From assembly GCA_029204225.1 (NCBI GenBank), contig CM055107.1, positions 20,529,997-20,589,996 of the forward strand: 60,000 nucleotides of DNA, read 5' to 3'. The stretch comes from Diphasiastrum complanatum (Eukaryota > Streptophyta > Lycopodiopsida > Lycopodiales > Lycopodiaceae). The notes under the pieces are model-generated. The model ran no database searches and was not told the DNA's origin. It was given only the letters and a program-made list of their open reading frames with translations. This document shows, piece after piece, positions 1-12,345 of this stretch (position 1 is the first letter of the stretch; each line of letters begins with the position of its first letter). The position numbers and the translations under genes are program-made.

Positions 1-204
1 ACTTAGGTGTAGGTCCTATAAAGTAGGGATGACCACCAAATAGACATGACCAACTCTCTTGACTTGACCTAACCTATATTAGGAGTGGGTTTCCACGTGG
101 CATCTTGGCCTTACATGTGTGGAACCCAATTATACACAATATTTACAATGTTCTACATGGTCTTTGATCAAGCTAGATTTGCCAATTTTTGGCAATTCTT
201 CACA
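1..204 (-). repeat. Diverged end of a family-A LTR
   Basis: This stretch follows the last ~200 bp of the family-A LTR (compare 35640-35831) with many substitutions. Shared landmarks are the CCTATAAAGTAGG-like start, the CTAGATTTGCCAAT block and the ending GGCAATTCTTCACA. It is cut by the window edge on the left. No polypurine tract follows it, so host or older DNA probably lies to its right. Confidence 0.6.
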
Positions 205-1373
205 TAGAGTGGAGACAATCAATGTCACTTCCAAAGTTGTCTCACATTGAGGTCCTCACAAACAATGTGTTTGTTCATGTAAAATCCATTGAAATTTTTG
301 TATTTAGTCAATATCTTCTTGCAGTTAGAAATAGAATGCAATCAATATTACATGGCACGCCATGTGCTACATAATCGGTGAACCATGGGTAGAATGAAAC
401 TTGCAAAATTTGCAAATAATTTACTCACAGATTGTCAAAACCCCATGCAGCCACAATTTTTGCCATCTCAGATCCAGCGCATTTGAAACACATTTTAATG
501 GCAGTCTAGGCTGTGTTTCCTTCTTCTATGTAGGCAAATAGTGACATCCTCAAGCGACAACTTTACTTCAACACATTCCTTTGTAGGCTAGCAACCCTCA
601 TTCACCATTTCACAGGCTAATTTTTATTATTTAAGTCAGAGTTCTTGTTTTTAACGGTTGATCCTCTGTGACAGCATACTATTGGTCTGGAAGCACTTGA
701 GAACATATGTCAAATGCTCATTTGCTTATCTCTTGTAGCAGTTGCAAAAGCCATATCCTTACTGCACGAGTTTCTGTGGCTTTATCTTGCCATGCCTCAC
801 CATTTGGAAATCATTCAGACAATATCATTCTGACGTGTAGGAGATAGACTAGTTTTGGTGTTTTCAGAGAGCATTGTTGCTTCTCTTATTGCTTTGTAAA
901 TTGGAATGCTAGTGCAGGTGTTGTACTCCCTGAGAATCCATACTACATTGTAGATTTGTATTGAATGCTATGTACTAGCTATTCTTTAATCAATATAAAT
1001 TTCTATTGTTCTATCTCACTTTATTTTTTATTTGTCAATGAATGGCAATGGACTTGTGCTTATTAATAACAGTATTTGACATACTTTAAGGATCTATCAT
1101 AGTTCTTCTCTGTCATTTATTTCACACCTTATTCTTCATGTGAATGAGACTCTGTGATTTTTAAGAAGAGTAATAGACAGAGTACCTAGTTGTACTTAGT
1201 AGAAGTCTTGTTGAATGTAAGTATTTGATGTCTCTTTGATAGTACTCCTGACATATGTAAGAGTACAACACTAAAATATCAGACAATTGGTGAGGACAGT
1301 CTATGCATTTTCCTTGTCTATTTTCCAAACTTGATTAGATGCTGAAAAAATTGTAAGATTTGGTGGAACTCTT
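205..1373. other. No gene recognised
   Basis: AT-rich sequence with only short open frames on either strand. I see no coding motif, LTR end or tandem repeat here. Confidence 0.5.
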
Positions 1374-1975
1374 TGTGAAAAGTACAGTACTAAGGACCAT
1401 AAATGGATCTTTGAATGATCCACAAGGTGATTGAATGCTTGTTAAACAATCTATCAGAAACTAGTCATCAGAAAACAAGATCTAGTTTAGCAGCTTGATA
1501 GGAAACAAGTAGAGACAATCAACGCATTGATCAATAAGTGTAATCCAACTCCACACGTATGGAAATAAGGCTGCAGTACGGCCTGTAGACAGTGTTTACA
1601 AAGTGCCAAAGCTGGGTTTCATTGGAAATTAAAAGTAATCACCATACAATGAGAGGAAACACAAGTTTCTCCTTGAGGCTCCAAAAAGTTTCTATCTTCT
1701 CACTATGGAGAATGGGAATACATAGTAAAACACACTTCCTTTGCTAAATTAGGTGAAAATCCAGTATGTAATAAGGAAGTAGACTCCACTTTCTTGGCCT
1801 AATGTGAAAACCCTAGCCTAGATCCAAGAGTCATGCTTGGTAGGTGTATGGTAGGTACAAATCTCATCATAAATCATGGTCTAGATCCTACAAAGTAGGA
1901 ATCACTACCAAATGGACACAACCACTCCTCTTGACTCATGGTAACCTACTTTAGGGTGTATGTACAAGTGGCACA
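1374..1975 (-). repeat. Family-A LTR, interrupted by element C1
   Basis: It begins with the family-A terminus TGTGAAAAGTAC and follows the A LTRs at 35141 and 46129 closely for about 600 bp. It stops after GTGGCAC, where the intact LTR would continue with TTTGGCC. No primer site lies to its left, so it was a 3' LTR or a solo LTR. The break coincides with the apparent start of the C1 LTR, so C1 probably inserted into it. The missing ~95 bp is not found to the right of C1. Confidence 0.75.
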
Positions 1976-2554
1976 TGTATTTTTTATCTCCTAAGCCCAA
2001 TAATACCATAAAGATCAGACTAGCATTGGTTGTCAATAGGAAAGCTGATCATACAAGAAATATTATTGTGTTACAAGCAAGATTTGTCAACAAAACATAA
2101 GACTAAGCATAATAAATGCCTCAACTCGGCTAGAGAGAGAATATGAAAGTACAAAACTCGAAAAGAGAGAGAGGGCACAAAGAGCTTGTCTCCAAATTTG
2201 CATTACACACAAATTTCATCATTTTCTCAATGAGAGTACATCACATATATATAGATCCATGGACTTTTCTCCTACTTTGAGTTGAATTGGAGTTGTGAAT
2301 CCACCTCTCAAGCTATCTAGACTTATTCAAGCCACCTCAATATGTCTAATTGTGTCACCTAGTCTTTCATGCATTAAATGTGGCATACAAAGTACAAATG
2401 GCAATTCCTATGGTAGCTCGAGTTTCTACTTCTACCTACCTTGAATATTTTATTTTAAGATGGGCCTTTACTAAGCCAAAAGAGCTTAATTCATCTTTGG
2501 CATTTTTAGGACCCCTACTCACAACATTGGATAGATTTTTCCAATATTTTGACA
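1976..2554 (-). repeat. C1 3' LTR with polypurine tract
   Basis: About 579 bp, running from TGTATTTTTT to ATTTTGACA, giving TGT/ACA termini. The next bases, CTCCTCCTAAAA (2555-2566), read on the element strand as a purine tract TTTTAGGAGGAG, the expected plus-strand primer directly inside a 3' LTR. The left end is inferred from where family-A LTR similarity stops, because no partner LTR is available for comparison. Confidence 0.6.
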
Positions 2555-2572
2555 CTCCTCCTAAAAATGTAT

Positions 2573-4540
2573 CTAATGTGGATCAAGCATCGATCTTGAG
2601 ATAAGACCAAGATTAGACCTATGCTTTGAGAAGGCACTTTTGCAAAGTGGCTTTGTGAGAAGATCAGCAATACATGAAGATGTGTCGACGTGTTCCAAGT
2701 TGATTTCACCTCCAATGAGCTTTTCCCTTACAAAATGATGTGCCACTTCTATATGCTTGCTTCTTGCATGAAAAATAGGATTGTTTGCAAGAGCTTGTGC
2801 CGACATGTTGTCACATTTGATCAAGGGAAGATCATCCTCTTTGATGCACTTTAGCTCCATGATTAACCTCTTGATCCAAAGCACCTCTTTAGTTGTTGTA
2901 GTGAGTGCTTTGTACTCGGCCTCACAAGATGATAGAGATATGGTATCTTGCTTCTTTGAAAGCCAAGACACAAGATTGCCTCCAAGAAAGATAGTATATG
3001 CATTAATGGACTTTCGATCCATTTTATCACTTGCAAAATCGGAATCCGAATAGCCAACAATGGTTAGATCTTCATTCTTGTACAATAAACCATAATCTTG
3101 AGTAGAAGATACATATCTTAGAACTCTCTTGGCCATCTTCCAATGTTGGATCTTGGGATCTTGCATAAATTGACTCAATTTGTGAACACAATAGCTCAAA
3201 TCAGGTCTAGTGATAGTAAGCCAAATTAAAGAGCCTATAAGACTCCTATAAAGTGTGATGTCCTCGAAGGATCTTTCATCACTTTTAATAGGATCTTTTA
3301 CATGTTGCTCCATGGGAGTATCTATGCCTTTACAATTTTGCATATTGAATTTTCTCAACATAGAAAAGACATATCTAGATTGACAAATAAAAGCATACTC
3401 TTCATGAAAATCAATCTCAAGGCCTAAAATCTCTCCTAGATCTTGCATTTTAAATTCGTTTCCTAATGCATTTTTGGTTTCTTGAACTAGCATCAAACAA
3501 CTTCCACTAAGAATAATGTCATCTACATAGATTAGAAGAATGACAATATTACTACCATCAAACTTTAAGTACATAGAAGGATCATAGTCACTAAGCACAG
3601 ATCCTAATGAAAGTAGAAAGTTGTTGAGTCTTGAATACCATGATCTAGGTGCTTGCTTCAAGCCATAAAGACTTCTAAATAGCAAACACACCTTAGATTT
3701 ATCCTTGATAAATCCTTGAGGCTGTTCCATGTATATCTTCTCCTCAAGATAGCCATTCAAAAAAGCGTTGGAGACATCAAGTTGAAACAATTTCCACTTA
3801 AAAAATAAGGCAAGAGAGATTATGATTCTTATTGTCACCATCTTTGCTACAGGAGCAAAGGTTTCCTCATAGTCAAGGCCATATATTTGTGCAAAGTCTT
3901 TAGCACATAATCTTGCCTTGTACTTGTTGATGGAGCCATCATGATTGTACTTGATCTTGAACACCCACTTGCATCCAATGACATGCATGTTAGGTGGTGG
4001 ATCCACTAGCTCCCATGTGTGGTTGGTGATCAAGGCATCATATTCAATCTTCATGGCCTCATACCACTCCTTGGTATTGAGGGCTTCTTGGACATCTTTG
4101 GGCTCCTCGTGAGAAACAAAATAAGCGTAAGTGGAATCAAGGTCCACTTGTTTTCCTTTGTCATCATAAGTGAGCCTCTTAGGCTCGGATCTCTCCCTCA
4201 TGGATCTTCTAGGAGTGAAAATCCGAGGACTTCCATCTTTTAATCTCGACTCCTCCATATGTTGATTGTCTTCAATAACAAAAGGTGATAGATTTTGAGG
4301 TTGCTTGATCTCAGCCCCTCCAAGATTGGACTTTTCTTCTTCATGAAAAACTACATCTTTACTATCAACTACTTTAGAAGTAGAGAGCATGTAGATTCGA
4401 TAGGCTTTCTTGTTGGATGAATATCCAACCATTACTCCTTTGCTTGCACAAGGATCATCCTTCTTTCTCGTTTCCAAGGAAATATGGACAAAGCATATGC
4501 ATCCAAATACTCTAAGGTGATCAACCTTAGGTTTCTTCAA
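2573..4540 (-). CDS. C1 copia polyprotein, C-terminal part: integrase tail, RT, RNase H
   Basis: 655-residue open frame forming the second half of a copia polyprotein. It starts in the integrase C-terminal region (KKPKVDHLRVFGC, residues 2-14). RT follows, with QLDV (Asp 255), the LYGLKQAPRSWY block and the catalytic box YVDD at 338-341. Ty1-type RNase H follows, with GYSDSDFA, SSCEAEYKAL and the FHARSKHIEVAHHFVRE block. It ends 18 nt inside the polypurine tract. It lies in the same frame as the upstream gag-integrase ORF, separated by a single stop at 4589-4591, so the methionine at 4540 is not the biological start. Compared with C2, the motif DLGEIHYILGLEID lacks IHY, an in-frame 9-nt deletion. 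Function would be reverse transcription of element RNA in virus-like particles. Confidence 0.9.
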   Translation of the reverse strand: MKKPKVDHLRVFGCICFVHISLETRKKDDPCASKGVMVGYSSNKKAYRIYMLSTSKVVDSKDVVFHEEEKSNLGGAEIKQPQNLSPFVIEDNQHMEESRLKDGSPRIFTPRRSMRERSEPKRLTYDDKGKQVDLDSTYAYFVSHEEPKDVQEALNTKEWYEAMKIEYDALITNHTWELVDPPPNMHVIGCKWVFKIKYNHDGSINKYKARLCAKDFAQIYGLDYEETFAPVAKMVTIRIIISLALFFKWKLFQLDVSNAFLNGYLEEKIYMEQPQGFIKDKSKVCLLFRSLYGLKQAPRSWYSRLNNFLLSLGSVLSDYDPSMYLKFDGSNIVILLIYVDDIILSGSCLMLVQETKNALGNEFKMQDLGEILGLEIDFHEEYAFICQSRYVFSMLRKFNMQNCKGIDTPMEQHVKDPIKSDERSFEDITLYRSLIGSLIWLTITRPDLSYCVHKLSQFMQDPKIQHWKMAKRVLRYVSSTQDYGLLYKNEDLTIVGYSDSDFASDKMDRKSINAYTIFLGGNLVSWLSKKQDTISLSSCEAEYKALTTTTKEVLWIKRLIMELKCIKEDDLPLIKCDNMSAQALANNPIFHARSKHIEVAHHFVREKLIGGEINLEHVDTSSCIADLLTKPLCKSAFSKHRSNLGLISRSMLDPH

Positions 4541-4588
4541 ATAAAGTGCTTCATATGGTGACTTTCCTCCAAGTGCTACATGAGGGAG

Positions 4589-6538
4589 TCAATTGCAAAG
4601 ATAGTTTGAACAATTGATGGTCTCACCCCAAAAGTCTTTTGACAAGGATGCCTCAATTCTAATGGTTTTGGCACATTCACACAATGTTCTGTTCTTTCTT
4701 TCAGCCACCCCATTTTGAGATGGTGTATATGCAAAAGAAAACTCTCTTTTAATGTCTTCAAGCTCACAATAATCATAAAATTTATTGGAAGTGTACTCAC
4801 CACCTCCATCACTTCTAAGAATCTCGATTTTGTATGAAAATTGCTTTTCAACTAGAGCTTTGAACTTTAGGAAATAGTCAAACACCATAGACTTTGAAGC
4901 TAGAAGATATACCCAAGTAAATCTAGTGAAATCATCAATGAAAGTTACAAAGCAAGTAGCACCACCCTTGTTCTTTGAAGATGAGAAGTGCACATCCGAG
5001 TGTATGAGCTCCAATGGATGTGTAGTCTTGATAGATGACTTTGAAAAAGACTTCTTATGAGACTTAGATATGGCACAAGCCTCACATGGCTTGAAATTCT
5101 TGGAGATAAGATTAGGCAAGCCAATAGCTTTGGCTTTCTTGACCATGGACACCATAGAACTATAGTTTGGATGTCCTAACCTTCTATGCCAAAGTTCCTC
5201 CAAAGAAATATGAGAAGCAAAAGCACCATCACAAGAGTTAGCATACTCTTGATCAAGCTTGTAGATTCCACCATATCTAGACCCAAATGCAAGGATCTCA
5301 TCATGCTTCTTGATTGTACATGTATCAACATTGAAATTCACATCTAGTCCACTATCAAACAATTGCCCAACACTAATAAGATTTTTTGTTAACTTAGGAA
5401 CAAAAAGTACTTTAGATAGAGAAAGCACTTTTGATGAAGAAAGCTTTAAGGGAATGGTCCCTATGCCCTCAATAGCACACTCATGATCATTTGCTGTGTA
5501 GATGGACTTCTTGGCTCCTTCATAAGGTGACATAGATGAAAAAGAATGCTTGGAGCTACACATATGTGAGGAAGCTCCACTGTCAATATACCACGAGCCA
5601 TCCTTCATGAAAGGTGATGAAGAAAAACTCGAGACCATAAGAGATCCCTCTCCATCACTTGCATGAGCATCTTCCTTCTCTTGATTAGAAAGGTTGGCTT
5701 GTTTGAATTGACTCTTCTTCTTGAAGCAATTGGTGGCATAATGCCCCTTCTTGCCACAAAAGAAACACTTGATGTTTTTCTTCTTCTTCTTGGATGTGGA
5801 AGCTTGAGAGGACTCATCCTCTTCTCCTTTCTCCTTGGAAATAAGATTGTTCTTGCTTGAAGAGGATTGGTGTTGATTCTTACTTCTTGTCTTGTGCTTG
5901 TCTTTGGTAAAGAGAGCTTTACCATCAATGTTAAGAGACAGTCTCTCCATTTTCAAGAGTTTATACTCTTGTCTTGATTCTTCAGAAATGAGCACACTTT
6001 GGAGTGCTTCCAAACTTGGTAGCTCCTCCCTAATGGCATAACTCTGAACAAGGTTGTCATATTCCTCCTTTAACCCATTAAGTATGACTTGAACAAGTTC
6101 ATTTTGGTTGATGGAGTCTCCTATGCATGACAATTCTCTATGGAGGTCTTTAACTCGCATTACATAAACTGAAGCACATTCATCACTTCTCTGTACACTT
6201 TGAAAAATTTGGTTTCTTAGTGTTAGAAGTCTAGAAGTATTCTTTGCCTCATAGATGGACTTGAGAGTATCCCAAGCATCTTTGGCATTAGTACAAGCAC
6301 CAATTTCTCTTAAGATGTCATTTGAGACATTCATCTTAATATAATGCAGAGCCTTCCTAGCTCTCTTTTTGTACTTTGGAATTTCTTGAGGAATTTGTGG
6401 TTCTTCTTCAATGCCAAGTACAATATCCATCACATCTTGTAGTATTAAGATAGATTCCATTCTAACCTTCCAAATTGAGTAATTGGAGGTTGACAATCTT
6501 TCACTTGCTTCTAATAGGAAGACACCCATTGAAGTCAT
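4589..6538 (-). CDS. C1 copia polyprotein, N-terminal part: gag, protease, integrase
   Basis: 649 residues starting MTSMG. Gag (UBN2-like, about 10-200) carries the YSIWKVRMES block. A CCHC zinc knuckle spans C258-C271 (CX2CX4HX4C). The aspartic protease has D319-S-G in WYIDSGAS. The pre-integrase zinc region has H451/H456 and C485/C488. The integrase core has D515, D577 and E613, with D-to-E spacing of 35. The frame ends at a TGA (4589-4591) directly after NYLCN. In C2 the same position is an Arg codon, and the downstream RT frame is in phase, so this is one nonsense mutation in a single polyprotein. The start is supported by matching MASTG/MGSVG/MASNG starts in the other copia elements here. 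Confidence 0.9.
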   Translation of the reverse strand: MTSMGVFLLEASERLSTSNYSIWKVRMESILILQDVMDIVLGIEEEPQIPQEIPKYKKRARKALHYIKMNVSNDILREIGACTNAKDAWDTLKSIYEAKNTSRLLTLRNQIFQSVQRSDECASVYVMRVKDLHRELSCIGDSINQNELVQVILNGLKEEYDNLVQSYAIREELPSLEALQSVLISEESRQEYKLLKMERLSLNIDGKALFTKDKHKTRSKNQHQSSSSKNNLISKEKGEEDESSQASTSKKKKKNIKCFFCGKKGHYATNCFKKKSQFKQANLSNQEKEDAHASDGEGSLMVSSFSSSPFMKDGSWYIDSGASSHMCSSKHSFSSMSPYEGAKKSIYTANDHECAIEGIGTIPLKLSSSKVLSLSKVLFVPKLTKNLISVGQLFDSGLDVNFNVDTCTIKKHDEILAFGSRYGGIYKLDQEYANSCDGAFASHISLEELWHRRLGHPNYSSMVSMVKKAKAIGLPNLISKNFKPCEACAISKSHKKSFSKSSIKTTHPLELIHSDVHFSSSKNKGGATCFVTFIDDFTRFTWVYLLASKSMVFDYFLKFKALVEKQFSYKIEILRSDGGGEYTSNKFYDYCELEDIKREFSFAYTPSQNGVAERKNRTLCECAKTIRIEASLSKDFWGETINCSNYLCN

Positions 6539-7911
6539 AAAGAATGATGGAAATAAAAAAAGATGGATGAAAAAAATTGCTTATCTTCTCACTATAGGAA
6601 CCAATCAGGGGCAAAAAATCAAATCCTATGTAAGACAAAGCAAAAAACTATGAGATAGATCTCACTAGCTTGGCAATCTCTCTAAAACAAGACTTGAATC
6701 ATCAAAAAAGATGAAGTATGGCAAAAGTTATGGTTCTTTGAATTTCACACATGTGAAATACTCCAAAAATGTCAAATTGATTCAAATACAATCTATTTGT
6801 ATGAAACAATTTGCCTAGAACCTATAAATTTTGTCTAAATCACATATAGATGAGATTGTTCAACTTCTGGATGATTTTTGTGATAATGCTTAAAGAGAAA
6901 TTCTTTTCAAACTAAAAAAAAGCCGAAGAAGATTAGTAATCCGTTCCTTTATTCTGAAACAGATTTTCCACTCTTCTTGCTTTTTGTTCATCTGTATTAG
7001 CATTATGAAAAGGAGAGGTAAACTGTCACTTTTCAAAGTTTCCAGAAACTTTTCAATTTTTTCTGCTTTGAAAAGGAATCTGGCATCACCCCTTCCAATT
7101 TCACAATAGTCTACAATCATAAAAATATAGACAAGCTTCCCAAGAAAGGAATATATAAAAAAAGAACCAGGTTATGGTGAAAAACTAGCAACATTTCATA
7201 TTCAAATTGAAACCAAAAACTGCCTCCCCGAGAGATATGAAAGAACCAATTAAAACTAGGTTTGAAATAAAGCAATTTAAACTTAAACTACAATCACATA
7301 TTTGCCAAAGAGATAGCCAATATGTCCTAATCCAAGTTGAACAGATGACTCATTATTCAAATTTAGATTTGGAAGAGGGGTCTTGACAAATTTGGCCAAA
7401 AATTTGCCCAAGAAAAAACTAAACTCAACAAGCTTCAATCAAATTCCAATTTTCACTTTTGAAAAACAACTCAATCAATTTGTTGCAAACCATGGTAGTG
7501 CACTTACCTTGCAAAAAATTCCTTCTTAAAAAAGTCATAACAATCGAAAGAGGAGTAAAACTTGAAGTCCAAACTTTTGACTCCCTCTTAGCACCACTCC
7601 CCAAACAAGAACCCAAGCCCAACTTTTGCAAGATCCACCACTTCACTTCTTGGGCTCCAACTTGTGCTTCCAATTGGCAGTTCATCCTAGATTTAGCTCT
7701 CACACCACATTCAAGACTTCTACCAAGATCAATACTAGGATGCTAAATCAAGAGAAAACAATGGGAACAGATGGTGGCCCCAACCTACTCATTCGTATGG
7801 ACCAACAAGAACTTTATAGGAAGAGATGTCACACCAGCAGCATGTAGCTACACAATATTAAAATCTAAGCCCTCCACAAGGGAGGCCTATGGATATACTT
7901 ATACCCTCCAA
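6539..7911. other. C1 leader remnant, then unrecognised DNA
   Basis: 6539-6870 aligns in pieces with the C2 leader (CTCACTATAGGA, TGAAATAC and AGAGATT blocks). Beyond about 6870 the similarity ends. The remaining kilobase holds short overlapping ORFs on both strands without recognisable motifs, and no primer-binding site was found. Confidence 0.5.
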
Positions 7912-8683
7912 TGTGATTTTTACACGTGTGGAGTGCCCACTACATGTGATTTAGATCTCCTAAGGTGTATGGATGCATAATGATCAAGATTAGATTGAGA
8001 TTCAAGATCTATCTTACTCTCAATGGAAAAAACACACTACTACATGCATTAACTCACTTCCAAAGTACATACACACATGTGGGAAGTGTTCCAAAATAAA
8101 AACTAAGTACAAAAATAGTCAGCTCTTGGGTAGAGAGAGAAAGCAAGAAAACACTTAGTCTCAAAATCAAGATTGATCTCCAAATCACTTAGCACCAAAT
8201 GAGAAGTACAATGATACTAGTAGACACGAGCATAATACTTTTGATTGATGATGGATACTTTTTGGTCCTTTTCTCCAAAGGTGTATGCACATAATCCTAA
8301 CTCAAATATGATTGGACCTCATATTTACAACCTCTCAGTCCTATTGGACCATTGATGCATCCACCTCTTGATTCTATTGGATCATTCTCAAGCATAACTC
8401 AAATCCTATTGGACCATTGATGCTTCCACCTCTAAATTCTATTAGACCTCTTGAACTTTGACTTGTCACTCATCAAACTAAATCAAAACACTTGTCAACA
8501 ATCTATTTAGCTCAAGTTTCACCTCCTACACTACTTTGGATCAATAGAGGCATTACATGTGGATTTGATCAATTTTCCATCTATGCCAATTTTGACCCTA
8601 TCGACATTCTACACCAAGATGCTTGACATAGAAAAATGTAAGACCCCTACAACTGACATAGATAACTTTTTTCATTTTTCACA
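7912..8683 (-). repeat. C2 3' LTR
   Basis: About 770 bp from TGTGATTTTTACACGTG to TTTTTCACA, followed by CTTCTTCTAAAA (8684-8695), the reverse complement of a purine tract. It matches the right LTR from 15218, including the shared block GTGGAGTGCCCACTACATG. Relative to that copy it keeps extra sequence around 8222-8290 and the final ~135 bp. Confidence 0.75.
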
Positions 8684-8730
8684 CTTCTTCTAAAAAGTTA
8701 TCTATTAAAGATTAAGCATCGATATTGATA

Positions 8731-10640
8731 TTACTCCAAAATTAGATCTATGCTTGATGAAGACACTCTAAGATTAGATCTATGCTTGATGAAGGCACTC
8801 TTGCTCAAAGGCTTGGTGAGTAGATCGGCAATACAAGAGGATGTGTTGACATGCTCAAAATAAATTTCTCCTCCAATAAGTTTTTTCATCACAAAGTTGT
8901 GTGCCACTTCTTTGTGCTTGCTCCTTGCATGAAATATGGGATTATTGGCAAGAGCTTGGGCCGAGATATCGTCACATTTGATCATTGGTAGATCATCATC
9001 CTTGATGCACTTTAGCTCCAATAACAATCTCTTGATCCAAAGCACTTCTTTGGTAGTTGTGGTGAGTGCTTTGTGCTCAACCTCACATGAAGAAAGAGAT
9101 ATAGGTATGCACTAATGGACTTTTGATCCATCTTATCTTTTGCAAAGTTCGAATCTGAGTAGCCAACAATGGATAATTCCTCACTTTTATAAAGTAGACC
9201 ATAATCACAAGATGAAGATATATACGTTAGAGTCCTCTTAGCCATCTTCCAATGATGGATCCTGGGATCTTGCATAAATTGACTCAACTTGCTCAAGTCG
9301 GGCCTAGTGATGGTAAGCCAAATTAAGGAGCCTATGAGACTCCTAAAAAGTGTGATGTCCTCGAAGGATCTTTCATCACCTTTATTAGGATCTTTCACAA
9401 TTTGCTCCATTGGAGTATCTATGCTCTTAGATTTTCCATATGGAATTTTTTCAACATAGAAGGAGCATATCTAGATTGACATATAAAAATATAATATTTA
9501 TGAAAGTCAATCTCTAGGCCTAGTATGTAATGGATCTCTCCTAGATCTTGCATTTTAACTTCACTTCCAAGTGCTAGCTTAGTCTCTTCAACTAGCTTGA
9601 TAAAACTTCTACAAAGAATAATGTCATCAACATGGATAAGAAGAATGACAATATTACTATCAACAAACTTTAGATACATGGAAGGATCATAGCCACTAAG
9701 GACAAATCCTAGTGAGAGAAGAAAAGAGTTGAGTTACCATGGTCTTGGTGCTTGCTTTAGTCCATAAAGACTTTTGAAGAGCAAGCACACTTTGGACTCA
9801 TCCTTGATGAATCCTTGAGGTTGTTCCATATAAATCTCCTCCTCAAGATAACCATTTAAAAAAACATTGGATACATCTAATTGGAACACCTTCCATTTGA
9901 AAAAACAAGCAAGAGAGATAAGAATTCTTATTGTCACCATCTTTGCAACGGGTGCAAAGGTCTCCTCATAATCAAGACCATGGATTTGAGCAAATCCTTT
10001 GGCACATAATCTTGCTTTATGCTTGTTGATGGTGCCATCATGATTGAACTTGATCCGAAATACCCACTTGCATCCAATCACATGCTTGTTGGATGGTGGA
10101 TCCACAAGCTCCCAAGTATTGTTGGTGATCAATGCATCATACTCTTGCTTCATGGCATCATACCACTCCTTGGTATTGAGTGCATCTTGAACATTCTTTG
10201 GTTCTTCATAAAAACAAAGAAAGCATAATTAGTGGAATCAAGATCCACTTGCTTGCCTTTATCAACATATGAGAGACTCTTAGACTCGGATCTATCTCTC
10301 ATAGATCTTCTTGGTGAAAAAAATCTGAGGAGATCGGCCCCTTCCAAATTAGATTTTTGCTCTTTATGGAAAACAACATCTTTTTTCTCAATCACAATAG
10401 AGGTAGAGATTATAAAGACTCTATAGGCCTTCTTGGTGGATGAATTTCCAACCATGATCCCTTTGCATGAAGTAGGATCATCTTTCTTCCTTGTTTCCAA
10501 GGGAATATGGACAAAACATATGCATCCAAAAACTCTAAGGTGATCAACCTTAGGCTTCTTCATAAATAAGATCTCATGTGGTGACTTACCTCCAAGAGCA
10601 ATATGAAGGAGTCTATTGCAAAGATAATTTGCACAACTTG
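8731..10640 (-). pseudogene. C2 RT and RNase H, frameshifted
   Basis: Open pieces at 8731-9045, 9012-9410, 9419-9679, 9734-10153 and 10150-10640 together follow the C1 RT-RNase H region. Visible are QLDVSNVFLNG, LYGLKQAPRPW, the region just before the RT catalytic Asp pair (ILLIHVDD, so Tyr of YVDD is replaced by His), DLGEIHYILGLEID, SRSKHKEVAH in the RNase H part and, at the upper end, the integrase tail KKPKVDHLRVFGC. Frameshifts separate the pieces, and there is a deletion in the middle of RNase H near 9100. Similarity to copia stops near 10641, where microsatellite-rich foreign DNA begins. Confidence 0.85.
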
Positions 10641-10832
10641 TGGCTTTGGATTCCCGCGATCCTTTTGCTTTGTTCTCACTTTTGCTCTTGCAACTTGGAG
10701 CGATCTTGGAGCAATTTGAGGTGATTTGAGCATGGATGTTGATGCTCCTCATCCTATTGATGCTTTGAGGTTAGTGCTTGATGATTTATAAAGTTTTTGA
10801 AGTTCATGTTTTGTTTTTTTAAAGAGAGAGAT

Positions 10833-11260
<428 letters not shown>

Positions 11261-11324
11261 GAGAGATAAAGAATAAGTGTGTTTAATTTAAGATTTAAGA
11301 AGTGTACATGGTTACATGTCCTTC

Positions 11325-12345
11325 ACCTTTGCAATTTCCACACAAGGTTACATATCCAATCTGTTTCTTTGGTTCAGGGCAGTCATTGGAATAATGTCCA
11401 GGTGTTCAACAATCAAAATAGGTAGGTATCTGCTCTGTCCTTTGGACACTGTTCTTCTGCTGATTGGGTATATACTTCTATACCAGAATAAATTTCTTCA
11501 TAGGAGGTCTGTATGAAGGAGAGACTAGTGTAGTAGTAATTCTCATATTAGAAGCTTGTACTTCATATATAGTCTCACTAGGATCTACCTCCATTAAATA
11601 AACCAGTTCGTTGTTAGAATTTCCTTCCTCATAGGAAACTTGCATTTTAGCTTTACATTCCGAATAATGGTGACCTTCCTTATTGCACTTTGTACACCAT
11701 GCATTTGACTTTCTTAATATATTGGGAGATTTTCTTTTATTCTTTGGTTGAAGAATATGAACTTTCAAATCCACAAATTTTCTTTCAAGTTTGGATACTT
11801 CCTTTTTCCATAAGGTCTACTATTTTTTATCGCTCTTCTTTGGATCTTCCATTCTTTTTTGATCTTTTGTTCATGTCTTATGGCATTTTGAAGTTCTCCT
11901 TGGAGATTCATCTTCACTCAAATTATCTGAATCCGAACTAGAACTTGATGATGAACTAGTCTCCGATCCTGGTCGTCTGAAGAATATTTATTCTCTTTCT
12001 TTTTAATAAGCTCTTTCCTTGACCTTCGGCTTCTCCATATCCAAGAAGTCTCATAATTCTCTGTCGTAGCAATTACATGCTCAAGGCTTTCCATAGGTCC
12101 TTGCCTGCAATATCGATCTATTCTTTTGGGTAATCCCCTCAAGAACCATTCGATCTTCATGGCTACTGGATATACTCCACTCAGTTGACCAATTAGTTTT
12201 TTTGACCCTTCGAGTATACTTCCTTAGAGATTCTTTCTCTTTTTGCCTGATTGAATTCAATTGGGCAAGTATTTGTGTTGAATAACCAATTTTTCTTAAT
12301 TCCTTCATGAATTGGGTTTTTAAATCTCCCCAAGTTATTGGAGAT
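11325..12345 (-). pseudogene. Ty3/gypsy-type gag fragment inside C2
   Basis: Three minus-strand frames read as one decayed gag. 12081-12345 holds a retrotransposon-gag core with WGDLKTQFMKELRKIGYS and LAQLNSIRQKEKESLRKYTRR. 11918-12160 continues with WFLRGLPKRIDRYCRQG. 11640-11700 carries a zinc knuckle CTKCNKEGHHYSEC. Further Cys/His boxes are readable near 11330-11410 (GHYSNDC; CGNCKGEGH), separated by stops. This is unlike the UBN2 gag of the copia elements. No protease or RT follows, so only a gag piece was carried in. The left edge is uncertain because of the adjoining microsatellites. Confidence 0.65.

Larger units (their letters stand above)
1976..6870 (-). mobile_element. Ty1/copia retrotransposon C1, lacking its 5' LTR
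   Basis: Minus-strand copia element in the order 3' LTR (1976-2554), polypurine tract, RNase H, RT, integrase, protease, gag, leader. Leader similarity to its sister C2 can be followed to about 6870. No primer site and no second LTR were found before C2 starts at ~7912, so the 5' end has been lost or is too decayed to see. The coding frame is almost intact. The right boundary is an estimate. Confidence 0.8.

Noticed and set aside
7425-7746. Overlapping opposite-strand frames of about 90 codons as a gene
   Set aside because: No motif, no similarity to neighbours, and both strands are open equally.
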